DNA of 64,000 nucleotides from Onchidella celtica (GCA_963931925.1 OZ007567.1:88607498-88671497), one strand, 5' to 3'. Counted from the first letter of the stretch, positions 25,700-38,512 are shown. The notes: generated by a model from the letters alone, not told the origin. Numbers and translations are program-made.

Positions 25700-26021
25700 A
25701 ATGTAATAGGCTGTTGTTATCAGTACGCATGCTCCCCAGACGTCTTGCCCCAGAGGCGCGTACGCATACGTACTATCCCTAACCCCGTCCTTATCCTCAA
25801 CCCTAAATCTGCTCTAAATCTACTAGTTGATTGCTCCCAACCCTTTCAGCCAAAAAACAGGAGGAAAACAAAACGAAAATCTGATAGAAAAATTAATTCA
25901 CGCTGTTGTTAGGAGTAATTCGGGAGGGGCTCTCTAGCTCTGGGGTCACAGAAGGCTTTAAAATACGTACCCCTAGCGCAAAATACCTGAGGGACATAGT
26001 ACTTGTAACAACATCTCTGTA

Positions 26022-26076
26022 TGAAAGTCTCCGGCTCACTTATGGTGACGTATGAGAAACACAGCAATGTATATGA
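26022..26076 (+). repeat. Direct repeat, copy 2
   Basis: Second copy of the 25645-25699 sequence, about 210 bases before the P-element left end. Confidence 0.7.
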
Positions 26077-26291
26077 ACGGTTTAAAAGTACTGATACTTT
26101 CATTCTATTCTGCCACATACCAATGGCGAATTTACACAGGGTTTAAGTTTGAAGGTTAGTACTGTTAGTAGTTGAAAGAGGGTTAGTGTTTAATTTTTCA
26201 TGAGTGCAGATAGTCTGCTTTCACTCTGCGCATAGGCTCGTGGTTTGAGGAATGTGTTGTTAACATACGGAGCAATACTGTGCAGTGTAAT

Positions 26292-28638
26292 CAGAGACCT
26301 AATATAGCGAGACACGTAACTGTGGCTGGATCCGCGTATCTGGGTCAGGCATCCGTGTTGGCATTAACGGCGGTAACAGAAGACAAGTCTTTATTCTCGG
26401 CAAGAAGCTTACATTGTTATACCGTATAATGGTGTAAGCTCCTCGATTCTCCGTCACCCAGAACTCTGTCTTTGTCCATGAAAAATGTTCACATACAACC
26501 GGGTCTATGTCAGAATATTCTGAATATGTTCAAAATTAAAGTAAAGGCCATGGCAGAGAAGGAAAGATTATGTGCCATTATATTTGATGACATGGCCATC
26601 AAGTATGGTATTCGTTACGACCCAACTCATGACAAAGTTGAGGGTTTTGAAGACTACGGTATTTGGGGTCGGTCTCAGAAGCAAGCTAACCAGGCGCTCG
26701 TTGTGATGGTCAGAGGAATTTACACCAAATGGAAACAGCCTTTCACCTATGTCCTATCACATAATTCAGTAAGATCGAACATACTGGAGCTGATACTGCT
26801 GGATGCCGTGGAGCAACTGTTACAGCTGGGACTGATTCCTAAGGTGATGATTTGTGACCAAGGGACCAACAATAAAGCTGTTGTGAAAAAGTTGGGAGTT
26901 ACAAATGACAAGCCTTTCTTTTGTGTGCAGGAGCACAAGATTTTTGTCATGTACGACCCTCCACACTTGATGAAAAATATTCGAAACAATCTGAAGAAAA
27001 GTGGCTTTTCCATGCAAGGACGGAGTGTATGGTGGGAGCACATCGTTAAATTTTTTTAAATGGACTCTTCGATGCCTATCAGGATGGCCCCAAAACTGAC
27101 GAAGAGACATATAGAAGTACCTGCTTTTGCGCACCTTCGTGTCAGCCTTGCTGTGCAGGTCTTAAGCCATACAGTAGCTGCTGGCATATCAACTATGGTT
27201 ACCCTCAAGGCCTTACCTTTCGAAGCACTGGCAACAGCAGAGTTCGTGGAACAGTGGGATAGACTGTTCAATTGCTTCAACAGCAGGAGCCTTCACAGCA
27301 AAGCCAATATGAATCATGCCGTTACACCCAAGTCTGGCCATTCAAAGTATTTAGAAGATTGTCTAAAATGGCTTGATGGCATCACGTGTAAAGGGTCTAC
27401 ACTTCCCTCCCTGGAGGGATGGAAGTTATCTATCAGCTGTCTCTTGCAGTTGTGGGAAGATCTTAAAACCAACTTCTCTTTCAGTTTCCTCCTTACACAT
27501 CGCCTCAACCAGGATTGTCTGGAGAATTTATTCTCTGTCATTCGAGGAAAGGGTGGGCATCGATTTAATCCGGATGTCACAGAATTCAGATTATCACTTC
27601 GACAGACAATGGTAGATTCACTGCTTGTGACAGGGGAGAGGAAGAACTGTAAAGATGACATTGATGCCTTTTTGTTCAGTCTGGAGAACGTCGAACCAAC
27701 AGGTGGCACCAAAGCGATTAGGTCAAGACTGCAGCAAGATGTACCCAGAGTGCTCCAGGCTGTCATGAAAAAAGTGCCAGACGTTCCATTACTTTCAGAC
27801 AAGGAAGAAAACATTCTTGCCTACATTGCAGGCTACATCATTTCAAAAATTGACACTGTCATCTGCGATAACTGTAGGGGTCAGCTATCTGTAGACAAAG
27901 ACATCACCAATCCAAGCCATCAGTTCATACGGTCCAAGAATTTTGACCAATGCCAGGGGGGTGGCTTGCGATTCCCTTCATCCAATTTCCAGGAATTTTT
28001 AAGATGTGCAGAAAAGGTATTCCGAACCGTTGCACCAGTCAGCCTTCACACTTCAGGATTGCGGTGCTCAATCGTTCGAAAGATTACAGAAGCAACATAC
28101 GGAAACGAAACAGAAGAGGCTCTCCAATGTGACTCTTGTGATAAAACATTCCTGATTATTAATCTTTTTGTCAACATTCGACTGCATCATCTGATCAAAT
28201 GTAAGAACCTGGAACAAATTCAGCCTAAGGTCAGGACAACGTGTGCAAAGAGGAAGGCAACAATCTTTGATAACAAGACAAGTAACAACTGAAAGAGGAC
28301 ATTCATTTATCGTTAGGATAACACACTTTTACTGAGTAAGTCAATCAATTAATATCAGTTCTTTTATAGCTGCTACCCTCTCCTTCCCCAGTCCTATCCA
28401 TAGTCTTTCCTCCTTTTATCACACTCATAAAACTATTTATCATCTTTATCTAAACGTCAGTAAATTGAAAGAAATAGTGCCCATCATCGCCTCTTATTCC
28501 ACTATTGTCAGCCTCCCAGCTGACTGGGCGACCGCCGTTATTTGTATCTGGGTCACGCTGGGCCTGTCACACTGCACTGCAGTGCAAACGTATGGAGCGG
28601 CCCCGGCAGTTACCTGTCTCGCTATTATAAGGTCTCTG
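26292..28638 (+). mobile_element. P-element/THAP9-family DNA transposon
   Basis: A 2.35-kb element whose ends form terminal inverted repeats of about 31 bp: left 26292-26323 and right 28607-28638, both starting CAGAGACCT and sharing ATAGCGAGACA and GTAACTG. A direct GTGTAAT lies immediately outside each end (26285-26291 and 28639-28645). It is 8 bp (GTGTAATC) if the terminal C is shared, which fits the 8-bp target duplication of P elements. A subterminal inverted AACGGCGGT (26366-26374 and 28531-28539) mirrors the internal 11-bp inverted repeats of Drosophila P. A directly repeated GTATCTGGGTCA occurs at 26336-26347 and 28544-28555. Inside is a transposase of the same family, so ends and cargo agree. 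Confidence 0.88.
26391..28292 (+). pseudogene. P-element-type transposase, 5'-deleted, with stops
   Basis: One reading frame carries most of a P-element/THAP9-like transposase. From 26391 it shows an HTH-like conserved block (PSPRTL, then VHIQPGLCQNIL). The RNase H-like catalytic domain follows, with IIFDDMAIKYG, then CDQGTNN, then DPPHLMKNIRNN. After 27060 come APKLT..HI, SHTVAAG, LNQDCLENLFSVIRGKGG with the likely catalytic Glu, and a C-terminal Cys domain (AYIAGYIISK, CDNCRGQL). The frame is broken by TAA at 26427-26429 and TAA at 27057-27059; sequence on both sides of the latter aligns without a gap, so it is a point nonsense change. The N-terminal THAP zinc finger is absent: only about 70 bases separate the left inverted repeat from the HTH-like block. 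The copy is unlikely to make active transposase. Confidence 0.85.
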
Positions 28639-28796
28639 GTGTAATCACAGTCACATTCTTGCCTAGGGCATTCTGTTCGAAACCTGGGTGAGGAATGTCT
28701 GTAATTGGACACGGGTAAATTTGTCCTTTATAGATGGATGGATGGAGATGATAGATAGAGAGATTCACAGAATATATAGATGGTGGATAGACAAAT

Positions 28797-28798
28797 AA

Positions 28799-28878
<80 letters not shown>

Positions 28879-28879
28879 C
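28797..28879. repeat. (GATA)n microsatellite
   Basis: About 20 uninterrupted AGAT/GATA units, preceded by degenerate GATG/GATA words from 28731. Confidence 0.97.
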
Positions 28880-29807
28880 AGCCTTGCTAAGGGCCCTTAC
28901 TGTTGCCTGTTCGTTCTAGTTCCGAGAACAAAACAAAAAAAAAACCGAACGCTCGGGAATTGTTTCACCACGCAAAACAGTTCTTTAGCATTCGTTCTCA
29001 GCTTTCAGACCCGATGGGAATCAGATTGCACATATCAATAATACTTACCTAATCTCAAGAGGATACCAGTGAGTCTGAGGTCTGCGCAGAATGGCATACA
29101 TGTACGCTGAGCAGTGAACACAACTCAGTATTTTCTCTATTCAGCTTTGTAATGAGTCTACGGTCCGGTAACACCAGCTTTAGGCTTACGGCAGAGCTAT
29201 CTTTGGAAAATAATAGGGAGAGCAAACTTCAGCCCGGGCCCTGAGTACTTCATGCTAACGGCAGAACACGAAAAAAAAAAGATGCCACGAGCCATTCTTT
29301 GGCATTAATCGAAACTTAGTTGCTGCTGCCAATTATCTTTGACTTTTGCGAAGTGGCATTTCTATTTGAAGATCTGGATAGCCCTGAAACATGAGCTATT
29401 TACAGAAAATCATGAGATATCAAGGCAAGATGCATAGGACTACTTACGTCAGCGAATTTAATTGCTGATAAAACCTGAACGTTGGATATTTTTTTTGTAC
29501 TGATACGGTTATTACTTACATTGTGTGTTGCTCATTTTAAACACATCTGTCTGGTTATAACAAAATCCAGTCATACTGTCATTGTTGATAACATGTATGT
29601 GCTTTTTGCGAACTTAACTGTTCTAAAAATTGTCCTTTATATTTTATAGCAATGGATAAAATTAATTGAAGATGTATCAGGTCAACCTTTGCATGCATCC
29701 CCTCCTCATTCTTTCTCGTTCTTCTTTGTGTGTGATAACTAATCAAATAACAACAATAATTTGTGTTGAAATTCGTGGTTGTAACTGCTTTGTATGTCAT
29801 CTTTGTG

Positions 29808-29960
29808 ACTGAGTGAGAAAGTGAGTGAATGAATAAATGAATAAGTGAATTAATGAGAGAGTGAGCGAATGAATAAGTGAATGAGCGAGAGAGGGAGGGA
29901 GTGAGTCAGTCAGTCAGTGAGAAAGAATAAGTGAATTAATTAATAAGTGAGTGAGTGACA
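29808..29960. repeat. Degenerate GTGA/ATGA tetranucleotide repeat
   Basis: Tandem GTGA, ATGA, ATAA and GAGT words with frequent substitutions, followed by CTGG/TTGG words. Confidence 0.75.
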
Positions 29961-32900
29961 GGCTGGCTTGCTGGCTGGTTGATTGATTGGTTGGTTGGGT
30001 GACAAATTGATTGTTCAAGCGTGTATGTGAGAAACATGTAAACACATCAAAGGTTATGTTACCTAATGATCCTGTTCGTTGTTTCTTCGTTCCCTGTATT
30101 TCTCTTCTTAAAAGTGAGTAGTGGTTTGCTGGAGGGGTGTGTATGTTTCTGTCTGATGTTTGCCCCCCCCGGGATTTGGCACTACCTCGAAATTTTGTCT
30201 AACTATACACAGAAACCAGGACCGATGAAAGTGGCGTAATAAATATTATCTTCTGGTCCTTTTCCTATCTCTTCCTCTCACTGCCTATGGTTGATCTGTA
30301 GCACTAGCTACACACTGCACTCTCTCCCAACCAGCGTGTTCTAGGGCTCTTTATTGAGGGATTTCTGTAAATTATAGTTATATCTTCTACTTTTAGGTGT
30401 CACAAATATTCTTCAAACTGTGATCCTACTTAGTTTGAAACGGCCTTCTCTAATAGTTTATTATCTAGCCCAATAACCAGTTTTAAAAACAATGAAATAG
30501 ATCTGAGCTCCCTCTGCCAGTTCGGCAATAATAATCTCATAGAAAGTGTATTTTCATGTATGTAAATTTATTTCCAGCAGCTTTAACATGCATGACATTT
30601 GAGGTCAAAATCATATTTTCTCGCCGGGAAATGGTTGCACAAACATGTGCATTATATTGATCTGTGTGAGATCTTGTCACGCAATCTGGCAAATAGCCTC
30701 CTTGCCTGTGATTTTGACACGTTTGAGCCTAAGGACGGATAGGCAATGTTTTGTTATGTGTATGCCAATATCCGTGAAATCTTGACTTGGCAATATAGTA
30801 TAGCAATACTCGTGCAGTCATTCTGTGACACACGTTATTTTTTCAACCTTTGCAGTGAAGTTCAGCGCCTCGTGAATGTATGTTTTGCAATGTCAAAATA
30901 ATGAGAGAAAATCATAAATACGTTTATTTGTAACAAATCCATACTTCGCTAATCTTGGATATTGGTCAAGGAGAGGAAGAAAATAGTCGTGTTCTTGTTT
31001 CACAAAATGTACTGAGTGTATGGGAGAGGAAAGTAAATTTTGCACTGCAATTGATAAATTTTATATCTGCAGTGCCCTTTTAGTGTACGCAGAGCATTTG
31101 CCTGACCTGTACTCGCAAAGGTCAGGAACAGAAAAAACATTTCCGAAAAACGACACATTCACGCCAAGTTTGTTGCGATTTGATTAGATAGACGAGATCC
31201 AGGAGGTAAGGCAAGATAAAAAAAAAATTATTCCCGGAGCCTCCTGGATTGTGAAGAATTTCACAAACACAAACAGGAAGTGAAAACGTGTTGTCTGTTT
31301 GTGACATCCCGACAAAACTGTAAAGCGCATAATGCCGAAACGAAAGAACTTTAATCTCCAGGAGATTTCCATAGGGAATCCCGTCGAAAATGTGCCGTCG
31401 GTTTTTATCTCTTGTTTCTATCGGTTTATTTCGTCGACCTCTCGTTTTTAAATAAACCTGTTTCCATTTTTTATGGTGTCAGTTTTGTCGTCCAAAAGAA
31501 TAAATGTGTCGTTAGTGTTTTTGATATGTCAAAATGTATTGACATGTATTATTGTTGACTATTGTCTATTTGTTTCCACTACCATGACCTCTAGAGGATA
31601 CACATACCCGTTGACATGGAATGACAGTGTACTATAAATCTGGATGACATAATATTAATATTTCTGAGTGTCTTCTATTTCAAAACCATTTGCTAGTGTC
31701 TTGTCTGTGTTGTTTTTAACAGTCTGGATCTAATAAAAGCTGTTAAATTTCTTATCTATTGGTTTGTTGTTTGTCCAATTGCATGCCTGTATACTTGTCC
31801 CATGCTACCGCAAGAGTCACGAAGTCTTAAGCGTTATAGATTTAGTGGCAGATTAAGATTTGAGTTTTATAAACAGCTTACTTTGACACGTGAAATAAAT
31901 TTCATTGGGGGGGGGGGGGGGGAGAGAATCATTGGTATCTTCGTATTAAACAGGCTAAAATGCTACAATCATTGACATCGTGTCAGATGAAATACGAGAT
32001 AAAACACGGCACTGAAATGTCTCTTGAAATTACAAGAGTTTTCTTAAACTTAAATTCAGTGTACTAGATATAATTATGTCTTAACTGTTGTCGTTGTCTA
32101 CATAGTGGTGGGTCCGGTCATTCATTTGAAGAAGAATCTTATTAGTGTCATTTGTAGTTGAAGTCAGATGACCAGAAAATTTGAGGTCGACGATCCAATA
32201 ACAAAAAAATAAAAAAACCAAACAAAATGAGGAGCCAATTCCAAAAGTAGAGAATTCTCACAACACCAAGACTTTTTACACACAATCTTCAATACAAGAA
32301 AATGAGGAACATATTTATGCCAAGGGCAGAGACCTTACAAACTCCTTTTCATTATAAATGACCAGTTCATGTTTGTTTCGTGGTCATTGCACACTTTACT
32401 GCGCAGAAAAAAATCGTGTGGAAAAAAAATAACTTGATACCTTGCTCCCCAAAAGACAGAACGAATAATGTTATTACGGTGTTGGTTTTCAGTGACAATA
32501 TTACAATTCGTCAACGGCCAAAACTCGAAGCGTGTGGCATTTCAAATAATGAATGTGATAAAAACAGGATTTATGTTCCCCTTTTTTTCATCACTTCCAT
32601 TTGAAAAGTATCACATAACACAAAGGATCGATGAATATTGTTTTAGTTTGTAGCATGTAGTAGTTGTTATTCGTGTGCAGTGTTGTTGTTGTTGTTGTTT
32701 TCGTGGCTATTAATTGTCCTTGGCATTGCCAATATTGCTGGCGTCTGTAGAGGTGGCTTGTTTTGTATGTCGGGTCCTTAAGCTGTTGTTGTTGTTGTTA
32801 TTTTATGGACTCACTTCCTCAGTTCATTAAATTCTTTCAGAATCTTAAATCTGACGTTTGATTTATTATTTCTTTTCTATTACCTCTCTATCACGTTATT

Positions 32901-33047
32901 TTGTTGTTGTTTTTTCCAAACAATCGGCATGCGGCAAAAAGAAAGCAAAACCACATTTGTCGTTTATGGGAATATACAAACAAATAATGAATGTATTAAA
33001 GATAAATCTGTTGCCACTTGCTGTGAATAAATTTTTTTAATGTATAA

Positions 33048-33070
33048 TTATCGAATAAATTATTCGATAA
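33048..33070. repeat. Short perfect palindrome
   Basis: TTATCGAATAA, one base, then its exact reverse complement. AT-rich and could form a hairpin; no function can be assigned. Confidence 0.6.
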
Positions 33071-35207
33071 GATACTATTTGTCAAAATCTGTCTATTTGG
33101 TATGTTTCATTAAAAAAAATAACAAACCTGAGCTACCAGTTATTAATATTATAATAATGTTAAATACACCGTGGCTCAGGTTTATCAAATCGTTTATCAG
33201 TACAGGCCTGTATAGCAATGTCATTCTCATTTTTCAGATGCGATAATGGGCGAGGCTTAGAAACTCGTTACCTCACAGTGCACTATTAAGTCTTCTTTCC
33301 CGGGGGAACTAGGATTGTGAAGGACAAAAATGTAGACTCGTCTTACTGCTCTACAGCTCTGTCTTGAAGTTGCTTCCTTTTATCCTCTGTTAATTACGTC
33401 ATTTACGTTGATTAGGTATGAGTGCGTTCGGGTAACTAGAGTATCCGATTACATGCCATGACAACAGAGTCTCGGTTAAGTATTTTTTCGTGGATAGAAG
33501 GGGATGGGTGGGGGTGAAAACGGAGATGAAGTGGGTGAACAAAAAATTAAAAGTAGAAATAGAAGAAGATAATGAGAGTGGAAGGAGTTTTAAAGCAACA
33601 AAGATTTTTTGTGTTTCCTGACCAGATATTGGCATTTTATTTTGATATGTTTCGTTTGAGTTTTCCCTCGCCGGCCATCGTAAGAAATACATACACTGTA
33701 ATTTGTTTGTATTCTGTGGAGGCCTTCGGAGATGAAAAATAATATGCGACTGTCCGCGTGACACGGTTCTTTAAATGTATGATCTCTCTTTAAAATGGGC
33801 TGATTTTCTAAGACTTTTGGCTGCTTTTGATATAATTTAAGGTTCAGGGCTAGGCGTCTTTACAATGGGAACAGCCTATAACGCAACAGATGATGACTGG
33901 TGGGGATAACAATGTGGTAGAACGTGAAAAACTACGAATTCAAAAATAACAATAATAACAATTAATGCCACAGCATGGTTAACTTTTTGCCAGGTTTCAC
34001 TGGGGACATTGCAGCATTATGTGAAATATCTTTACCGAAATTGGATATTAACAGTTAAGGGATAAACAGTGAGGATGACTTGTATTTAAATTGGCATTAT
34101 TTACCCTATTAAACGAGAAAAAAATTTCAAGCAGGAAATGGTTTGTGTTGTCCATAATAGCAAACAGTTTACAAAGAACTACTGCTATAATGTAAGTCTT
34201 TAAAACTTACAGAGCTTCCTATTCTATACCGAACACATTATTAGTAATGCCTGTATCTTCATGCCTCCTTCCTGCATACTTGAGTAATGCATTTAGGCGC
34301 AGTGTGGAGGAGGGGATTGAAAGCGCGCATAAAATGGTGAATCTAAAGCTGTAGGTACCAAAGTTATAACTGCCTACCAAGAGAGTAATCATACAATAAC
34401 AAGCCCATTACCAGCAAATGGGCCTGTTACGGCCGCCTCTTCGCCTTTACAAATACATGCATCTCTCAGTAACATTTGCATTTGCCCAGCAGACAATTCA
34501 CAAGTAACAGCACAAGTTTTCACGACACTGGACATCGATTGAACGATATAAGAGAGGAAACGTTCTTCGATTTGTTGCCATCGACGGGCGGAGACACTTT
34601 ATCAAAGTGAAAGAGTTGGAATCTACGATTTGTTCTCTAACATCAAACCCCGTTTGAGTTAGCATTGCCGCCATTTCACAGCAGCCACCAGAAAAAAAAA
34701 AAATCTTCAGTCTAAAGATATTACTATCATTGGATTTTTTTGGTCACTGGTTTCATTTATCAATAAAATTAAGAATGTCTGCCCGTTGTCTGTATAAATC
34801 TGCAGGGCTGCAAATGAGAAGTGGCATCGGAGAAGAGAAAAAGATACAAAATCTGATTTTGAAAAAAAAAAATCGTAAAGCGACCTTTCAGGCTACGATA
34901 TGTTACCATTTTATTGCAGTAACACTTTTAAGCATAGAAATATTTCCACATATAGTCAGTACCACTCGTAGATGGCACTTAGCTGAGGAACTGTTCATGC
35001 GTAGGCAAATTGTTTATTAATAATTATGGTCAGGCTAGGGTTGTCGGCTGTCTGAATGTTTGAATCATCTGGGTATTTTCAGAATGAGAATGGGCACTAT
35101 ATATACCTGTTGGATTTGGGTCGCCACTGTGGTTAACTGTAAGCTAAACAATTGTGCTGTGGAAAGACCTGCAAAGGAATACTATACTTGGCCCCTGCAG
35201 GGCAGCG

Positions 35208-35360
35208 AAGAAGAAAAAGAACAGGAAGAGGAAGAAGAAGAAAATGATGATGATGATGATAATGAAGAAGAAGAAGGGGGAAATGAAGAAAATGAAAAAG
35301 AATAGGAAGGAGGAGGAGGAAAAGAAGAAGACGAGGGAGAAAAGGAAGAAAAAAAGAAGA
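35208..35360. repeat. GAA/GAT-rich purine tract
   Basis: Purine-rich triplets (GAA, GAT, GGA) running up to the 3' end of the LINE. The Asp/Glu-rich plus-strand frame across it is compositional. Confidence 0.85.
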
Positions 35361-37541
35361 AGATAAGATAAGATAAGATAAGATAAATTTTATTCGTCCT
35401 TGTACAAGGAAATTTGTTTTGATCATTGAATACATAACAATACAGTTACAGAAGCAGAAAGTATGATACATAGCGCGCACACACACATATATACACACAC
35501 ACTGATAAATTAACTAAATTAACAAAATTAACAGTGCACACAATATGCTTCCCTAACTAAAACACATTGACCTGACACGCAGGACATAATTCAACTGTGC
35601 ACAGATTACGATCAAGATGACGACATTATTGTAACATCCTAGTTGATGATGGAATAAACGATTTAAAGTAGCGCTCAGTTTTAGTTTTCTTTGACAACAG
35701 CCTTAAACTTCTTACAGATCTTATATATTCCTTGTTCAGGGGATGTTGGGGGTCATTTATAATAATATTAGCTTTTTTAATACAAGCACCAGTGTACAGC
35801 TCATCAAAATATGGCAGATCACAGATACAAATTTTGGATGCTTTTTTAATTAAATTATTGATCTTATTTTTATCTTTTTGTAAGATGTTTCCTCCCCAAC
35901 AGACAACTCCATACATCAAAACGCTCTGAATAGCCATGGTGTAAAATATTTTCAGAATGCTTTTGCTAACTTTTAAAAAGCGGAGCTTTCTGAGGAAATA
36001 CATGCGCTGGTTGGCTTTCTTGTATACATATGTTACATGCGCATGCCAGTTAAGCAATGAATCAATAGTAATGCCAAGATATTTGGCCTCTGTGACAATT
36101 TCAACCTCTTCATTGTTGATAGTAAGAGGGCAAACAGGATCGTTGTTATTTTTCCTAAAGTCAAAAACAAGCTCTTTTGTTTTCTTAACATTCAGTAGAA
36201 GATAGTTGTTATTACACCAACAATGAAAGGATTGTACAATGTTAGAATATTCGTGGCCAGAGTTAGGTAAAAGGCCTAAAATAGCAGAGTCGTCGGCAAA
36301 TTTAAGAAGGTAAACGTTGTTGTGTGTCACAGTGAAATCATTTGTATACAATGTATACAAGGCAGGTGACAGCACGCAGCCTTGTGGCGCTCCTGTGTTT
36401 GTTGTGAGTCATTTGGAAAACGTGTTGTTTATATCCACAAACTGGCTTCTCTGTGTTAGAAATTCGAAGATCCAGCTCTTTAAAAAAGAACTCACGTGTA
36501 GGTTGGTAAGCTTTTGAAACATTAAGTGCGGTTGTATGGTGTTAAACGCAGACGAAAAATCGACTAGGAGCACACGAACACAGGTTTTACCAGTGTGTAA
36601 ATGACTGTAGATGTTATACAATAAAAACAATAAGGCGTCTTCTGTGTTCCTGTTTTCTTTGTATGCAAATTGCAAAGGATCGAGATTTTGTTTGACCTCC
36701 TTCGTTAGTTCAGTTAAAACAAGTTTTTCAAAGCATTTAAAGATAATGGAAGTTAATGCAACTGGGCGAAGGTCGTTCATTTCAGATATTTTTGTTTTTT
36801 TGGGGACAGGTAAGATTTTTGACAATCTCCAAATGTTTGGTATGTAATGGTTTTGAAAGGATTTGTTGAAGATGAAAGTAAAAATTTTTGCTAGTTGTTC
36901 AGCACATGTTCTCACTACTTTGCTTCCAATGTTATCTGGTCCAGATGCCTTTCTTTCCTTAACAGATTTAAATTGTTTCACAACAGCATCATAATCAAAA
37001 CAAATATTACATTCATCATTATCAAAATCAAAACTGTCTCTTATTTCCTGGTGTTGGTTGGAGAAATCGTGTTTGTCAAAGCGACAGTAGAACTGATTCA
37101 ATTCATTGGCAAATTCGCTTTCATTCACAACATTCACTTTATTCTTCATACAATCGTACCCCGTGACCTGTTTCATTCCCTTCCACACAGATGACATGTC
37201 ATTTGATTTAAAACTTGCTTCAATTTTATCTTTGTATTCTTTTTTACACACTTTGATTCTCTTTTTAATTTGTTTGTTTACTTTAGCGAGGTCGCTTTTA
37301 CTATAGTTTTTTCGGAGTCTTTTTTTTGTCAACAATAGCTTCAAGGCATTCTTTTGTTAACCATGGTTTACTATTTGGATACAGACACACACTTTTCTTA
37401 GGTATAATTAGATCTTCACAAAACTGGATGTAGGAGTTAACAGTAAGAACAAGGTCGTCTAAATTAGTACATGTGTTTGTAAAAAGACCACAAAGAAAAA
37501 GAAGATCATCAAGAAAGTGCAACTTTTCTATCCAAGACATT
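35361..37541 (-). mobile_element. 5'-truncated non-LTR retrotransposon (jockey/L2-like LINE)
   Basis: Minus-strand LINE with reverse transcriptase. Its 3' end is marked by an AATAAAA-like sequence and a terminal (TTATC)n tail, seen as GATAA repeats at 35361-35386; such short-repeat 3' tails are typical of CR1/L2/Rex-type elements. The 3' UTR spans about 35387-35625. The endonuclease domain is not recognisable upstream, so the copy looks 5'-truncated near 37541, although the exact breakpoint is unclear. No target duplication was identified. Confidence 0.88.
35626..37540 (-). pseudogene. LINE reverse transcriptase, frameshift plus nonsense
   Basis: Read 5' to 3' on the minus strand: a linker with PNSKPWLTKE (37540-37301); then KASGPDNIGSKVVRTC, LRPVALTS, the motif A DFSSAFNTIQ with the first catalytic Asp, and TGAPQGCVLSPALYTLYTND; then the FADDSAI motif with the catalytic Asp pair, LLLNVKKTKELVFDF and AKYLGITID (36375-35626). 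Two breaks are visible. A +/-1 shift at an A8 run (37320-37327 as T on the plus strand) separates the first two segments, and an in-frame TGA at 36406-36408 separates motif A from the GAPQG block. With only these lesions the copy is fairly young, and the homopolymer shift could be a sequencing error. Confidence 0.85.
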
Positions 37542-38429
37542 CCGACAACAGTTGTTCAAGTCACCACCACTAGAAGCATCGAGTGAGCTTTCGACCTGAC
37601 TCCTCAGGCTATCCGTTTTATCGATTACTTTCTGGTCCCAGAGCCTGGTGCGTTTTTCTGGCCTTTTTTTTTTTCTTTAAACGTGTGTGGTGACTTACAA
37701 TTTCTTCCAGCAATGTGCCAATATTGTCAATAATCCTGTTTACACATGCTGGGCAACTCCTCTTCCAAACAATTTAAGTCACTTACTCAATGCTGAGTTG
37801 CATTTTCCCGTCAGTCTCAGTCGCTCGTGTGCTCAAAAGCATTACTGTTCAGACATTCCTTTCTAAATTAAACTCTTCAGCGTCGGAAGTAAGCTCTTTA
37901 TAGAAAAGAATGTGCGATTTGAGTGTTTTATGGGGTAAAGATGAGAGCGACTGCGTTATCTGCAACTGGGAAGTGTTCACAAAATTAAAACGAAACACTT
38001 ATCAGCCGCACATTTCATGGCATACCTGGGTGAACGCAACCTGATGGAGAAACATGGTTGTTTGTTGTACCTTGTATGTTTACGGCAACGGTCGTTGCTG
38101 CTGTTGTTCTTCGCGTCTTTAGTTCTTGTTTGTTCCAACTCCACTTTTGGCACAACTGAGAAATTCGACCTTTAACATTGGCGGCTTTAGTCGAGTATTG
38201 TGATAAGGAGTTGAATCAATCGGAACTGTGAAACAGCTTGATAGGTGCCACAACGCAGTTTAAACAAGTGTCAGTGTACGTTCGTTATACCTCTTCTACA
38301 TTGTATGCTAAAAGATTCCAGTTTCTGGGAAAATGGAGACAGAGCAAAACAAGACCTAACGTCCTGTCTTGTTGCCGCTGCTACAGAGTTTGTTATAATA
38401 CGATAGTTGCTTGGATTGCTATCGTTTAT
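37542..38429. other. Non-coding, no gene seen
   Basis: May include undetected 5' sequence of the LINE. A CCTGA-GGAG-TCAGG stem-loop word is present at about 37590-37607 on the minus strand. Nothing else recognised. Confidence 0.4.
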
Positions 38430-38512
38430 ATTATTGTTGTTGTTGTTGTTGTACTGCTGCTGTTGCTGCTGTTGTTGTTGTTGTTGTACTGCTGCTGCTG
38501 CTGTTGTTGTTG
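38430..38512. repeat. (GTT/GCT)n trinucleotide repeat
   Basis: Alternating GTT and GCT triplets of about 80 bp. On the minus strand they read as a Gln/Asn run, but the frame has no conserved flanks and is not taken as a gene. Confidence 0.9.

Larger units (their letters stand above)
28880..35207. other. Long non-coding stretch
   Basis: No gene recognised. Contains degenerate GTGA/ATGA tetramers at about 29808-29960, a G16 run at 31907-31922, GTT arrays near 32680-32700 and 32786-32800, and a perfect 11-bp-arm palindrome at 33048-33070. All frames here are short and without a domain. Confidence 0.45.

Noticed and set aside
26283..26426. Open frame upstream of the P-element transposase as an N-terminal domain
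   Set aside because: It lies across the left terminal inverted repeat and subterminal repeats and shows no THAP zinc-finger residues, so it is transposon end rather than protein.
35060..35366. Asp/Glu-rich and Lys-rich plus-strand frames
   Set aside because: Compositional products of the GAA/GAT tract next to the LINE tail.
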